This document shows positions 1 through 9,803 of a stretch of 36,457 nt of DNA, piece by piece. Below the pieces are notes generated by a model. The model was not told the origin of the DNA. It saw only the letters and a program-made list of their open reading frames with translations, and made no database searches. A program made the translations under genes and the position numbers. Numbering within the stretch: position 1 is the stretch's first letter; every line of letters begins with the position of its first letter. Location of the stretch: assembly GCA_029881335.1 (NCBI GenBank), contig JAOUMU010000018.1:1-36457 (forward strand), given 5' to 3'. This DNA is from Nitrospinota bacterium (lineage in GTDB: Bacteria; Nitrospinota_A; UBA7883).

Positions 1-128
1 CGGACGCCGAGTCGTTGTGCAGGGAGAACCTTAGCCTGGCGCCCGGCGCCTATCAGTGGAAAGTGATCGCCGACGACGGGCGCGACGGCCAACTCGAATC
101 GGAAGTGAGAAGCTTCGTAGTGGAGTAG
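1..128 (+). CDS. C-terminal end of an FN3-like protein (partial)
   Basis: The reading frame is open from the left edge (first full codon at base 3) to a TAG at 126-128, giving 41 residues. They contain the pattern PGAYQWKVIADDG followed by a strand ending SFVVE. This is typical of the last two beta strands of a fibronectin type III-like or similar beta-sandwich repeat in secreted bacterial proteins. The rest of the protein lies outside the window, so its overall function cannot be given. A strong hairpin terminator follows at 182-216, which fits the end of a transcription unit. Confidence 0.55.
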   Translation, partial: DAESLCRENLSLAPGAYQWKVIADDGRDGQLESEVRSFVVE

Positions 129-181
129 AACAGTTATTTTAGAAGTCTCTTGGGCAGCCCGATAAAGTCACCCCCACCCAG

Positions 182-216
182 CCCTCCCCCGTCAAAGGGG
201 GAGGGTTTTAGGTTTT
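182..216 (+). terminator. Rho-independent terminator after the FN3-like gene
   Basis: A perfect 9-bp stem, CCCTCCCCC (182-190) with GGGGGAGGG (197-205), has a 6-nt loop and is followed by TTTTAGGTTTT. It sits 54 bases after the stop codon at 128. Similar C-rich/G-rich hairpins are scattered between genes in many genomes, so it may also be a copy of a dispersed intergenic element. Confidence 0.75.
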
Positions 217-525
217 CGCTTCTCCGTGGGGATGACGAAGGAGGCCGGGGAGCCTGACACACCGGAGAGCGGGGGTATCTGTTGTCCAATAGTGGGTCGG
301 CCATCGCCGCCACGCTAATGGATGCGATGGCAACCTATTCTGTGTGGCTTGGAAATGTTCGCATAATCCGTTCTTTGAATCCAAATAGAATAGGGAGCAT
401 CATTATGTCTACACGTCATACTGTCCAGACTTCCTGTAATTCGTAACTGGATGTAACAATGCAGGGCTGCGGATCTGTTGCTACACGCTCAGGACATAAC
501 CGTGGCTGCACGAGGGGACATAACT
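217..525. other. Intergenic region upstream of the chemoreceptor gene
   Basis: About 310 bases without a convincing gene. A 13-codon micro-ORF (ATG at 405, stop 444-446) has an AGGGAG Shine-Dalgarno-like stretch 8 bases upstream. It could encode a leader peptide, but nothing else supports it. No clear sigma-70 or sigma-28 promoter was found for the downstream receptor gene. Confidence 0.3.
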
Positions 526-1920
526 ATGGGTATAGATATAAGACTCAAGCAATTTGTTCAGAATAGGTATTTTTCTGACCTCTCCGGGATGATCGCCGCC
601 CAGCAGGAGACGATTTCCAGGCTTGAAACCAGGATCTACGGCAAGGAACGCCAACTGGCCGAGGCCGAAGGCAAGAGCAGGAATATGGAGCGGTTCCAGG
701 GAACGATGGAACAGTACATGATCGGCATCCAGGAAACAATGCGTCAGATCGTCGATACATCGGTGGAGCAGATACGCAATGTCGATCTGATGTCAGACAA
801 TTTCAACTCGCTAATCGGCGATATAGAGCGGGTGACCTCCTCCATAACGGAAATGCACGATTCCTTCGGGCAAGTGGTGGAGGGGGCCAAAATGGTGGTG
901 GAAATGGCCAAGGAAAGCTCCGAGCGATGCGACGCCGGGGAAGGGGGGATGGATGCTGCTTCAAAAGCCATGGATCGGCTTAAATCTAGCGTTGGAGAAA
1001 TAACCGGGATACTGGAGCAGATCAAGAAAATCGCAGCCAGCACAAATCTGCTGGCGCTCAACGCCGTGATCGAGGCGGCCAGCGCGGGCGAAGCGGGGAG
1101 GGGATTTTCCGTAGTCGCCGCCGAAGTCAAGAACCTGGCGAAGGAGTCGGCCTTGCGAGCCGAGGAGATCCGCGGCAAGGTTATGAACCTGGAGCAGGCC
1201 ACGAAGGATGTGTACCGGATGGTGAAAAGCTCCACCGATGGCCCGTCCAAGGAGGGGGCCGACCTGGAATCGGCGGTGGAGATATTCGCCCACTTGGGCA
1301 GGGCGGCGCACAGCACTTCCAGATACAGCCAGAAGATATTGACCGAGATGGAGGAGCAGATATTCATCTCAAGGGGAGTGGTGGACTATATCGGTGAATT
1401 GGGCAAGTCTGTGAATAAAGTCGGTGAAAAAACCGGGCGATTCGTAGTGGAGGCGGTTTCCCTGGGATCCATGGCCAGAAGCGCGCTTCTGATGTTCAAA
1501 GAGATCGACAAGAGGGAAAAAAGCGCCGCCGACCTCCTGGAGGAGGCTAAATTTGGCCATCGTTCCTGGATGATTATTGTCCGGGGATGGCTTCTGGATC
1601 CGGCCACGGTGTATGAGCCAAGAAAGATTGTCTCCCATGATAAATGCGCCATAGCCTCTTTGCGTTCCCATCCAAAGCTCGCCTCTGTGAGCTTCGATTC
1701 GATAGACTCCCCCAATGGGGCGCACAGGGCCTTGCACACCCAGGTAGTGGAAATTGCCAGGCTGCTGGAGCCGATCAAACAAAACCCATCCATGCCGGAG
1801 GAAGCAAAAGCCGAAAAACTCTCCGAGGGGCAAAAAATGTACAAGAGGCTTTGGCTATATTCGGACCAGACCGTAAGGTTCCTCAATGCGTTGGCCGAGG
1901 AGCGGATGGATCTGGATTAA
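526..1920 (+). CDS. Soluble methyl-accepting chemotaxis-type receptor with C-terminal CZB zinc-binding domain
   Basis: Cytoplasmic chemoreceptor of 464 residues. The ATG at 526 is preferred because CGAGGGG lies 8 bases upstream; an in-frame TTG at 478 lacks this. There is no membrane segment. A coiled-coil N-terminus (about 22-80) leads into the MCP signalling hairpin, with the conserved tip around residues 165-215 ([12 protein letters not shown], then [15 protein letters not shown]). Residues about 340-455 match the chemoreceptor zinc-binding (CZB) domain, with candidate ligands His345, Cys374, His400 and His404 in the expected order. In characterised family members, CZB domains bind zinc and sense zinc or oxidants such as hypochlorous acid. 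The protein should contact CheA/CheW. No che genes are nearby, and the exact stimulus is inference. Confidence 0.9.
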   Translation: MGIDIRLKQFVQNRYFSDLSGMIAAQQETISRLETRIYGKERQLAEAEGKSRNMERFQGTMEQYMIGIQETMRQIVDTSVEQIRNVDLMSDNFNSLIGDIERVTSSITEMHDSFGQVVEGAKMVVEMAKESSERCDAGEGGMDAASKAMDRLKSSVGEITGILEQIKKIAASTNLLALNAVIEAASAGEAGRGFSVVAAEVKNLAKESALRAEEIRGKVMNLEQATKDVYRMVKSSTDGPSKEGADLESAVEIFAHLGRAAHSTSRYSQKILTEMEEQIFISRGVVDYIGELGKSVNKVGEKTGRFVVEAVSLGSMARSALLMFKEIDKREKSAADLLEEAKFGHRSWMIIVRGWLLDPATVYEPRKIVSHDKCAIASLRSHPKLASVSFDSIDSPNGAHRALHTQVVEIARLLEPIKQNPSMPEEAKAEKLSEGQKMYKRLWLYSDQTVRFLNALAEERMDLD

Positions 1921-2329
1921 AACTGCCTCCTCGACACGCCGAAATTAACTTATCCAATTTTCGTGACAACAAATTATTGGCGTATTGAAGCACCTTCCAT
2001 ATCTCTGGCGATAACGCGAGGGGGGCGGTTTCCAGAATGGAGGCTTTTAAAAGCAAAAAAGAGGCGGAAAAGCCATACCTGACGCTGTTGGGGTTGTCCG
2101 ATGATGCCGTCTATTTTCTGCGCAAAACAGGGGTAACCTCCTGGCTTGACCACTAACTCTCACCAGCGTTGCCATGCCGAAGCGCCACCACATATAACTA
2201 CAATTCAAACTAACAAGTTGCAAATCATCCATCCTGCCTGTAACCTTTGATCCTGTCGTGCATCAAATATTGGTAGGTTCGTGCGCTCCGGAAGGGAGTG
2301 CTTCTGGGTAAACAACGAGAGGAAACAAC
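1921..2329. other. Intergenic region with one possible small ORF
   Basis: About 410 bases between the chemoreceptor and the DsrE-like gene. Apart from the 39-codon frame at 2037-2156, nothing convincing was seen: no terminator with a T-tract and no clear promoter. Confidence 0.3.
2037..2156 (+). CDS. Possible small protein of 39 aa, unknown function
   Basis: ATG at 2037, TAA at 2154-2156. A GAGGGGGG stretch lies about 10-15 bases upstream as a possible ribosome binding site. The N-terminus is lysine- and glutamate-rich (MEAFKSKKEAEK), followed by an amphipathic stretch ending TSWLDH. It resembles no family I recognise. It may be a genuine small protein, a remnant of a longer gene, or chance. 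Confidence 0.3.
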   Translation: MEAFKSKKEAEKPYLTLLGLSDDAVYFLRKTGVTSWLDH

Positions 2330-2701
2330 ATGAGCCAGAGCATAAACAAGATTCTTTTCATAGTCACCACCGAGGATGAGGAAACGTTTCGGGCAAGCAT
2401 GCTCAACGCCTCCAACCTTCTGGCCTCCGATGTAGCGGTCAAGTTTTTCATCAGCCAGAAAGCGTGCCACTTTTTCACAAAAAAATTCCATGAAACCGCT
2501 CCGGAAGGGGATACCACGGTAAAGGGGAGGTTGACAGGGGCGCTTAAACTGGGCGCTGAAATAATCGTGTGCCGCACCGCCATCAGCAACTATGGGATAG
2601 CGCCGGAGGAGATAATCGACAGTGTGGATCCGACCAAGGGGTGGATGGATATCGTGGACGATCATATCGACCCATCGGTGAAGGTGGTCTGGGTAGGGTA
2701 G
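2330..2701 (+). CDS. DsrE/DsrF-like (YchN-fold) sulfur-relay family protein
   Basis: A 123-residue cytosolic alpha/beta protein. GAGAGGA lies 6-8 bases before the ATG. The pattern KILFIVTTEDEETFRASMLNASNLL, an internal strand FFISQKACHFF and the segment GAEIIVCRTAISNYGI match the DsrE-like family. In this subgroup a conserved Cys (here Cys81) sits at the end of a strand after GAEI or GVKI. Cys46 is a second cysteine. Family members include persulfide carriers of sulfur oxidation (DsrE, TusD) and many peroxiredoxin-like proteins of unknown role. No dsr, tus or rhodanese gene is adjacent, so a sulfur-transfer role rests on the fold and Cys81 only. Confidence 0.75.
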   Translation: MSQSINKILFIVTTEDEETFRASMLNASNLLASDVAVKFFISQKACHFFTKKFHETAPEGDTTVKGRLTGALKLGAEIIVCRTAISNYGIAPEEIIDSVDPTKGWMDIVDDHIDPSVKVVWVG

Positions 2702-2849
2702 GGGGGCGACAGAACCTGGCTCATAATTTCCGCTTTGGGCGCCAAACCGGACATTTGGCTGTCACACACCGGCCCGCGGGCTGTTATATTGTTGCTAAAC
2801 TATAACCAAACGTGGGATTTTTTATCTTTTGGTGATAAGGATAGAACCG

Positions 2850-3083
2850 ATGAAAACAAGGGAAAAAAAGCTATCTTTCGATCCGAAGGCCTTCCTGAAT
2901 CTAAAGTGTCCGCTATGCGACACAGTATTGTTGCGCAAAAGAGTAACGACGGCAGGTACGTGGATTCAAGTCGCCATGGGGGTGTTGCTGATTCCGGTTC
3001 TGGTGGGGTTCTACATCATTTACAGGGCCTTGAAGGGGCGCAACGAGGTCTATTCCTGCCCCTCCTGCGGCAGGACCAACTGA
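2850..3083 (+). CDS. Small membrane protein with split zinc ribbon (77 aa)
   Basis: The ATG at 2850 is chosen because AAGG lies 9 bases upstream; the in-frame TTG at 2829 has no such site. The protein has a basic N-terminus, a first CPLC knuckle (about residues 20-23), one hydrophobic helix (about 40-60, VAMGVLLIPVLVGFYIIYRAL) and a second knuckle, CPSC, near the C-terminus. The two CxxC pairs flanking a single membrane segment would form a zinc ribbon if both ends face the same side, perhaps through a helical hairpin or dimer. Function unknown. It converges with nadB, 10 bases away. Confidence 0.6.
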   Translation: MKTREKKLSFDPKAFLNLKCPLCDTVLLRKRVTTAGTWIQVAMGVLLIPVLVGFYIIYRALKGRNEVYSCPSCGRTN

Positions 3084-3093
3084 CACCGCAAGG

Positions 3094-4713
<1,620 letters not shown>

Positions 4714-4785
4714 GGATTAAATGCTACCGATGGCGGCCCAGCCGCCAAAAGAGAGCCGCAGCAGGCATGGCTGCGAAAGGGGTAT

Positions 4786-5490
4786 TTACAGCTCTGTCCG
4801 GAATTCGAAATTATACGAACCTATGGAAAACTTGTCACCGTTATTCAGTTCCTTACGGTCGACATTTTTATTGTCGAACTTCACCCGGGCCATCCCCCCC
4901 TTGAAGATGATCTCGTATTTGGAGCCGGACCTTTTGATGGTGGCGGCGATTTTGCCAATGGTTATCCCTTTGATCTGAATTTCAGCGTCGTCGCCCGAGC
5001 CGATATTAACGATACCCTTGCTCAGCTCGGCGACCTTGGGTGCGCCGGAGGTCTGGTGCAAGAAGAGCTTGGCGGCGGGGCCAGCTGGGGCGGTTTTCCC
5101 TTCGGAGGCCACTTCCTGGGCAAGCATCGACTTCATCTTCGACGTGTCGATCATCATGGTTTTCCCGCTCATGTCGTCCTCTTCATCAAAACCCATGCCG
5201 CCGGACTCCTCCGGATTGTCGAAGGTGAAGGTAAATCGGCCTATCCTGATGACATCGCCGGAGGAAAGCTCCTGGGTAGTGATCTGGGCCTCGTTGATGA
5301 AGGTGCCATTGGTACTGTCCAGATCGTGGGCTATGTACCTGTTACCAAGCTTCTCGATCTTCAGGTGCTTGGCCGATATGGCGGGATTCTTCAGGATGAT
5401 GTCGCCCTTCTCCCGGCCGATGATGATGGTTTTATTGATGTCGACTTCTTTTAAAACCTTTTCCTTTGTGGCTATTGTCAGCTTTGCCAT
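4786..5490 (-). CDS. Tandem FHA-domain protein
   Basis: A 234-residue cytosolic protein. Residues 1-95 form a canonical forkhead-associated domain with Gly25-Arg26, Ser39, His42 and DSTNGTFIN (Asn61, Gly62), the residues that bind phosphothreonine. An acidic, methionine-rich linker follows (about 95-140). Residues about 145-234 repeat the FHA strand pattern (VNIGSGDDAEIQIKG, then LNNGDKFSIGSYNFEF) without the Arg, Ser/His or Asn-Gly residues, so this half is probably a degenerate FHA used as scaffold. No Ser/Thr kinase, phosphatase or type VI secretion gene is nearby. A promoter with TTGACA lies directly upstream. Confidence 0.88.
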   Translation of the reverse strand: MAKLTIATKEKVLKEVDINKTIIIGREKGDIILKNPAISAKHLKIEKLGNRYIAHDLDSTNGTFINEAQITTQELSSGDVIRIGRFTFTFDNPEESGGMGFDEEDDMSGKTMMIDTSKMKSMLAQEVASEGKTAPAGPAAKLFLHQTSGAPKVAELSKGIVNIGSGDDAEIQIKGITIGKIAATIKRSGSKYEIIFKGGMARVKFDNKNVDRKELNNGDKFSIGSYNFEFRTEL

Positions 5491-5523
5491 TGCACTCTTT
5501 ATTCTGGTTTAAATAAAACTGAG

Positions 5524-5551
5524 TTTATATACCATGACGTTCATATGTCAA
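5524..5551 (-). promoter_or_regulatory. Sigma-70 promoter for the FHA-nadB unit
   Basis: Reading the minus strand: a perfect -35 TTGACA (complement of 5546-5551), a 16-bp spacer and -10 TATAAA (complement of 5524-5529). The FHA start codon is 34 bases downstream of the -10. Confidence 0.7.
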
Positions 5552-5593
5552 TCAATACCTATTTTCCGATACCTTTTAAAGTCCGCGGGACGC

Positions 5594-6970
5594 TCATTTG
5601 GAACCAAGCATCCCCTGGACCAGCTTCTTTACATCGGCGGCGTATTTTTCACCCGCCTGGGCCACTGCCTCGTGGGTCAGCACCCGACTTTTCATCGACG
5701 CTGTATCGTTGGCTATCAGCGCCAGGGCAGTCACCGGGATTCCCACTCCAGCCGCCGCCAGCGCTTCAGGAATCACGGACATACACACTGCGTCCGCTCC
5801 CATGGTCCGCAGCCAGCTCCTCTCGGCCGGCGTCTCGTACACCGGCCCGCGCACACCCGCCAAAACTCCCTCCTGACGGATGACTCTGATTCTACGGCAA
5901 ATCCGCTCCGATTGGGTAATCATTTTTTCATCATACACGGCAGACAAGTCCACAAAGGGGGATGGATCGGAATTAGGGTTTTCCCCGAAAAAAGGATTGT
6001 CTCCCATGAGGTTAATATGATCCCTCACCAACATCACATCTCCGGCCCGGTATTTTGGATTCAGGCCGCCGGCTGATGTGGTCAGGATCAGGTATTCCAC
6101 ACCCAGCGACATAAAGACTCTCAGCGGCAACACCACATCCGCCATCGACATGGTCTCGTAAAAATGAAGCCTCCCTTCACAAAATAGAGTAGGTGTACCC
6201 CCCACCATGCCGACCCGCACGCGGCCTGGATGGCCCTCGGCCGAAGGCTGCTTGAATCCGGGAATCTTCGAAAACTCTATCGGTTCCCCTTCCGCCAGTT
6301 CCGCCACGGGGTAGAGCCCGGAGCCGAGGATCACCGCCACCTTGGGTCTGACCTCCAGATGCCTTTTCAGGTATGTCACCGCCCTTCGGTTTTTTGTCAC
6401 CAGGGACCCCAGGTTAATCGTTCGCTCTCCCGCCTTAAAAGGTGAATTGTACTCGTCCAGATCCACCACCGCCGGCCCGGGGCCCTCCCCACCACGTATA
6501 GACCTGGTAGGCAGGCGCTTTTTGGGCGACTTCTCGTCCGTCAGCCTCACCTTCAGCTGAGTTCCATCGGGCAGGGACTTGATCTCGTATTTATCCTCAT
6601 CCCATCGTTCGGTTTTTCCGACGGGTCCCGCAGTCGGGCGCCTGTCGCGATTTCCAGTTATTTCCCTGCTCCGGGACACAGGTGGCTTGGACACAGGTGT
6701 TCTGGACATGGGCGCTCTCACGGGAGCCGCTTTTTTCCCCCTTCTTGGCTGCCTGGCGGGTGGAGGCTCCGGCGCGGGAGACTTTTGCTCAGGCGTGGTT
6801 TCAGCAGGAGCCGGGGCTTCCACTTTTCTGCGGCGCAGGGTTGTTGGCCTGGTTAGTGCGCGTTTGGCGGTTCTCGATTTGCGCTTGGCTCCGGTCTCCC
6901 CGGCATCAGTCTCCTGCGTCTCTGGAGTACTCAATGTATTTTTTCTGTTGTTGTCTTCAGTGTCAGGCAT
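5594..6970 (-). CDS. Purine nucleoside phosphorylase (trimeric family) with long disordered N-terminal extension
   Basis: Phosphorolysis of purine nucleosides to base and ribose-1-phosphate. Residues about 191-458 form a full-length family-II (human PNP-type) catalytic domain. It has the phosphate loop GSGL (216-219), GRLHFYE with His269 (the His86 equivalent), GPVYETPAE with Glu379, Met398-Ser399, Asn421 in LIAND (the Asn243 equivalent) and His433 (the His257 equivalent). The usual GMSTVPE reads CMSVIPE and ITNK reads IAND, so substrate preference could differ. Residues 1-190 are rich in Pro, Arg, Lys and Glu, look largely unstructured, and are absent from ordinary PNPs. The start is the first ATG; its ribosome binding site is weak, and internal starts such as Met88 are possible. 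Confidence 0.88.
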   Translation of the reverse strand: MPDTEDNNRKNTLSTPETQETDAGETGAKRKSRTAKRALTRPTTLRRRKVEAPAPAETTPEQKSPAPEPPPARQPRRGKKAAPVRAPMSRTPVSKPPVSRSREITGNRDRRPTAGPVGKTERWDEDKYEIKSLPDGTQLKVRLTDEKSPKKRLPTRSIRGGEGPGPAVVDLDEYNSPFKAGERTINLGSLVTKNRRAVTYLKRHLEVRPKVAVILGSGLYPVAELAEGEPIEFSKIPGFKQPSAEGHPGRVRVGMVGGTPTLFCEGRLHFYETMSMADVVLPLRVFMSLGVEYLILTTSAGGLNPKYRAGDVMLVRDHINLMGDNPFFGENPNSDPSPFVDLSAVYDEKMITQSERICRRIRVIRQEGVLAGVRGPVYETPAERSWLRTMGADAVCMSVIPEALAAAGVGIPVTALALIANDTASMKSRVLTHEAVAQAGEKYAADVKKLVQGMLGSK

Positions 6971-7215
6971 CAGATTCGTTGGTCTGCTCGTTCCGGCGGC
7001 TGCTCGCGGAGCCAGGCGCCGCGGAAAGTCGTTTCACTCTCTCGCCAGGGCCGCCGTTAATTGTTTTTAAAGTTCCGCTATTTTACCCCAAAGCGGCTTC
7101 ACAGTGACGGACAATAATTCCATTTGATCTCATTTCATGATAAAAGCCTAAATGGTCGGCCAGACTACTGGGCCTGGATTCAGGGAAGTCATTCTCATAA
7201 AGGCGATAATTATAA

Positions 7216-8820
7216 ATGGATAGTAATTCAGGCATCCACGATGAAAGGGCGCCAGGCTGGGTCCATTATGCCGCCGCTGCCTTTGGCGGGACCGGGATGG
7301 CCCTCACCTATCCTGATTATGGGCTGTGGCCGTTGGCCTGGTTCTCGGTCGCTCCCTTTCTGTTCACCCTGCGGGGGAGGGCGCCGCATCACGGGGCCTG
7401 GCTCGGCTTCCTGTTTGGGCTCTTTTATTTCGGCCCCACACTTACATGGCTGTCGAACACCATGACCAACTACGGTCATATGTCGGTCTGGCTGGCGGCG
7501 CTGGTGAACGCTCTGGCAGTGGTGATCATCTCCTTGTTTACCGCCTTTTTCGGGTGGCTTACAGCCTGGATTGGCCGTAAGACCAGCGGCGACATGGCCC
7601 TGCTCTGCGCTCCCGTCATGTGGGTGGCGGTGGAGCTTCTGCGCAGTCACTTGCCCATTCTGGCGTTTCCCTGGGCCAGGATCGCCGATGGCCAATATCT
7701 GTTCCTCATGTTTATACAGATAGCGGATTTTTGCGGTGAAGAGGGAGCTGGATTCCTGATTATGTTTGTCAACGCCGCATGGGCAGCCATGATCTGGTGG
7801 ATGGTGGATAAAAGCCGCCGTTTCCCCATCCGGTTGGCCGCCATGGCGCTTATTCTTTTCACTTCCTCCATGGTCTATGGTCAGGCCAGGCTGGCGCAAA
7901 GCGAAAAAATAAAAGGCGAGCCTGTGCCGGTGGCGCTGCTGCAGGGGAACATCGACCAGGCCCGCAAGTGGGAGCGGGAGTACCAGCGGGAGCAGGTGAA
8001 GATGTATATCGACATGACGTTGAAAGCCTCCGCAAATGGCGCCAGGCTGGTGGTCTGGCCGGAGGCGGCCGCCACTTTCTATTTCGGCAAGGATCCCTAT
8101 TACGACGGGCTGATGAAACAGGTGGCGCAAATGGCCAAGGTGACCATGCTCTTCGGCGCGGTGGACGACGGAGTGAGGGATGGGAAGCGGATATCGTTCA
8201 ACAGCGCCTGGATTCTAGACATGAGCGGGCATGCCGAAAAATACGACAAGGTGCGCCTGGCGCCCTTCGGTGAATTCGTGCCCCTGCCAAAGCTGCTTTT
8301 TTTCGTCCACCAGATTGCCCACTCCATAGGTGATGTCACCCCGGGCGAGCAGGTTCACACCCTCGACGGCGGCGGCCTGCGGCTGGGTCCACAGATATGC
8401 TTCGAGATTATCTTTCCACAATACAGCGCCCAGTTGGCGGCCATGGGCGCCGGAGCCATAGTCACCATCACCAACGATTCCTGGTTCGGCATGTCGCCAG
8501 CGTCGCGCCAGAGCATGTCGATGGCGGTTTTTCGCGCCGTGGAGAACAGGATCCCGATGCTAAGGGCAGCCCAGTCGGGTGTATCCGCCATAATCGGCCC
8601 GGATGGGAGAATAACCGCTCAAACGCCTCTGTTCGTCAAGACCACTCTTTACGGCTCGTACATCCCCCGAACAGGCCCACCCACTTTCTATAGTCTTTAT
8701 GGTTGGCTGGTCCCATGGTTTTTTGCCCTCGGCGGAGTCGCCATACTTGTGTGGGCCTACTTTGGCGCAAGGCGCTCCAAGGTCTCGGGGGTCCTCTATC
8801 CGGCAGCCCCCTCCATTTAA
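7216..8820 (+). CDS. lnt: Apolipoprotein N-acyltransferase
   Basis: Inner-membrane enzyme that adds the third acyl chain to the N-terminal cysteine of lipoproteins before Lol export. The 534 residues comprise six or so hydrophobic helices (about 15-225), then a periplasmic nitrilase-like domain and a last helix near 500-520. The catalytic triad is intact: Glu283 in VVWPEAAATF, Lys345 in YDKVRLAPFGEF, Cys395 in QICFEIIFP. The ATG at 7216 is preceded by a distant AAGGCG. Its presence fits the several lipobox proteins in this window and an outer-membrane cell plan. Divergent from the PNP gene across 245 bases. Confidence 0.95.
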   Translation: MDSNSGIHDERAPGWVHYAAAAFGGTGMALTYPDYGLWPLAWFSVAPFLFTLRGRAPHHGAWLGFLFGLFYFGPTLTWLSNTMTNYGHMSVWLAALVNALAVVIISLFTAFFGWLTAWIGRKTSGDMALLCAPVMWVAVELLRSHLPILAFPWARIADGQYLFLMFIQIADFCGEEGAGFLIMFVNAAWAAMIWWMVDKSRRFPIRLAAMALILFTSSMVYGQARLAQSEKIKGEPVPVALLQGNIDQARKWEREYQREQVKMYIDMTLKASANGARLVVWPEAAATFYFGKDPYYDGLMKQVAQMAKVTMLFGAVDDGVRDGKRISFNSAWILDMSGHAEKYDKVRLAPFGEFVPLPKLLFFVHQIAHSIGDVTPGEQVHTLDGGGLRLGPQICFEIIFPQYSAQLAAMGAGAIVTITNDSWFGMSPASRQSMSMAVFRAVENRIPMLRAAQSGVSAIIGPDGRITAQTPLFVKTTLYGSYIPRTGPPTFYSLYGWLVPWFFALGGVAILVWAYFGARRSKVSGVLYPAAPSI

Positions 8821-8937
8821 CCTTTTTCGGCGGATGATTATGGGATAAACTTCTGGCGATGGCTCACGCTTGGGCAAAACAACTGAGCCGGACGGAGGAA
8901 CATTCTGTGTGAAACCGATGAAGGATGCTGGAATAGG

Positions 8938-9399
8938 ATGAGAATCACCGAATATCTGACAAAGGAAATGATTGCCGTGGACCTTAAAGCCTCCGGCAAG
9001 GAGGAGGCTATTGCCGCCATGGTGGATCATATGGTGGCCCAGGGAGGTGTGGAAACAGCCCGACGGGACGCATTGAAAGAAAAGCTGACCGAGCGTGAGG
9101 CTTTGGGCTCCACGGGCGTGGGTGGCGGGGTCGCCATCCCCCATGCATCGGGGGAGGATATGGAAAAGATGATGGTGGCTATTGGAAAATTCCCGGAGGG
9201 AGTGGATTATAAGGCCATTGATGGTAAACCTGTGGAACTGGTCTTCATGATAGTCGGCCCAGCGCGCCAGCCCAGGGCTCACTTGCAGCTTTTGGCTGCC
9301 ATAGTCCGAATACTGCGAAACAAGTCACTGTTAAAGTCGATCCAGGAGTCCACCGATCCTGAGCATATTTATAAAAGCCTGATGGATGCCGAGAGGTAA
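8938..9399 (+). CDS. PTS EIIA domain protein, fructose/nitrogen (PtsN-like) type
   Basis: A 153-residue cytosolic single-domain EIIA. The phosphoacceptor motif GVAIPHA places the active histidine at His69, and the preceding LTEREALGSTGVGGG is the family signature. PtsN-type EIIA proteins are phosphorylated through EI-Ntr/NPr and in enterobacteria regulate K+ transport by protein contact rather than sugar import. Here the gene is 4 bases ahead of a PII-like gene and then two cation/proton antiporters. This supports a regulatory role over ion transport in this operon; that link is inference. No EIIB, EIIC or rpoN is adjacent. Confidence 0.88.
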   Translation: MRITEYLTKEMIAVDLKASGKEEAIAAMVDHMVAQGGVETARRDALKEKLTEREALGSTGVGGGVAIPHASGEDMEKMMVAIGKFPEGVDYKAIDGKPVELVFMIVGPARQPRAHLQLLAAIVRILRNKSLLKSIQESTDPEHIYKSLMDAER

Positions 9400-9403
9400 T
9401 AAG

Positions 9404-9781
9404 ATGTCCCACGAGCTATTCATCTGCGTGATAAACCGCCCGGAGGCGGTGGAGGATGTGATCGCCGGAATGCTGGAGATTGGTGTTCGCGGCTGTACAA
9501 TCATAGATACAAAAGGGATGGGGAAAGTCATTTCACAGGACATTCCCATCTTTTCCGGATTCAAAACCTTGTTTGCCGGAGCCCGGGAGTCCAACGTGAC
9601 TATATTCTCCGTGATGGACGCCGATCTGGTGGATGACGCTATTAAGATCATAGAGGATATCTATCAGTCCTTCTCGGAGCCCAGTTCCGGCATCGCCTTC
9701 AGCCTGCCCATCTCCAGGGTGAAGGGAATCAGCAAAAAAGAACCGGAAATGGAATCAGAACCGGAACCGGAAACCGAGTGA
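9404..9781 (+). CDS. PII-like (GlnB-fold) regulatory protein
   Basis: A 125-residue protein. The ATG at 9404 has GAGAGG 8 bases upstream and begins 4 bases after the EIIA stop; an earlier in-frame start at 9386 would overlap EIIA and is less likely. The order ELFICVINRPEAVEDVIAGMLEIGVRGCTII, a variable loop with GMGKVISQDIPIFSGF, then NVTIFSVMDADLVDDAIKIIEDI matches the beta-alpha-beta ferredoxin-like PII/CutA fold. It lacks the classic GlnB T-loop tyrosine and PROSITE patterns. The C-terminus is an acidic tail (EPEMESEPEPETE). PII-like proteins commonly bind nucleotides and control a neighbouring transporter (SbtB with SbtA). By position the target would be one or both antiporters downstream. 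Confidence 0.72.
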   Translation: MSHELFICVINRPEAVEDVIAGMLEIGVRGCTIIDTKGMGKVISQDIPIFSGFKTLFAGARESNVTIFSVMDADLVDDAIKIIEDIYQSFSEPSSGIAFSLPISRVKGISKKEPEMESEPEPETE

Positions 9782-9803
9782 GCGTCATGGTCTTGCCTTT
9801 TCG

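Noticed and set aside
182-209. CRISPR-like or mobile-element end
   Set aside because: A single hairpin with a T-tract and no repeats spaced around it; read as a terminator.
7228-8130. 300-codon open frame on the - strand
   Set aside because: Antisense to lnt, whose catalytic triad is intact.
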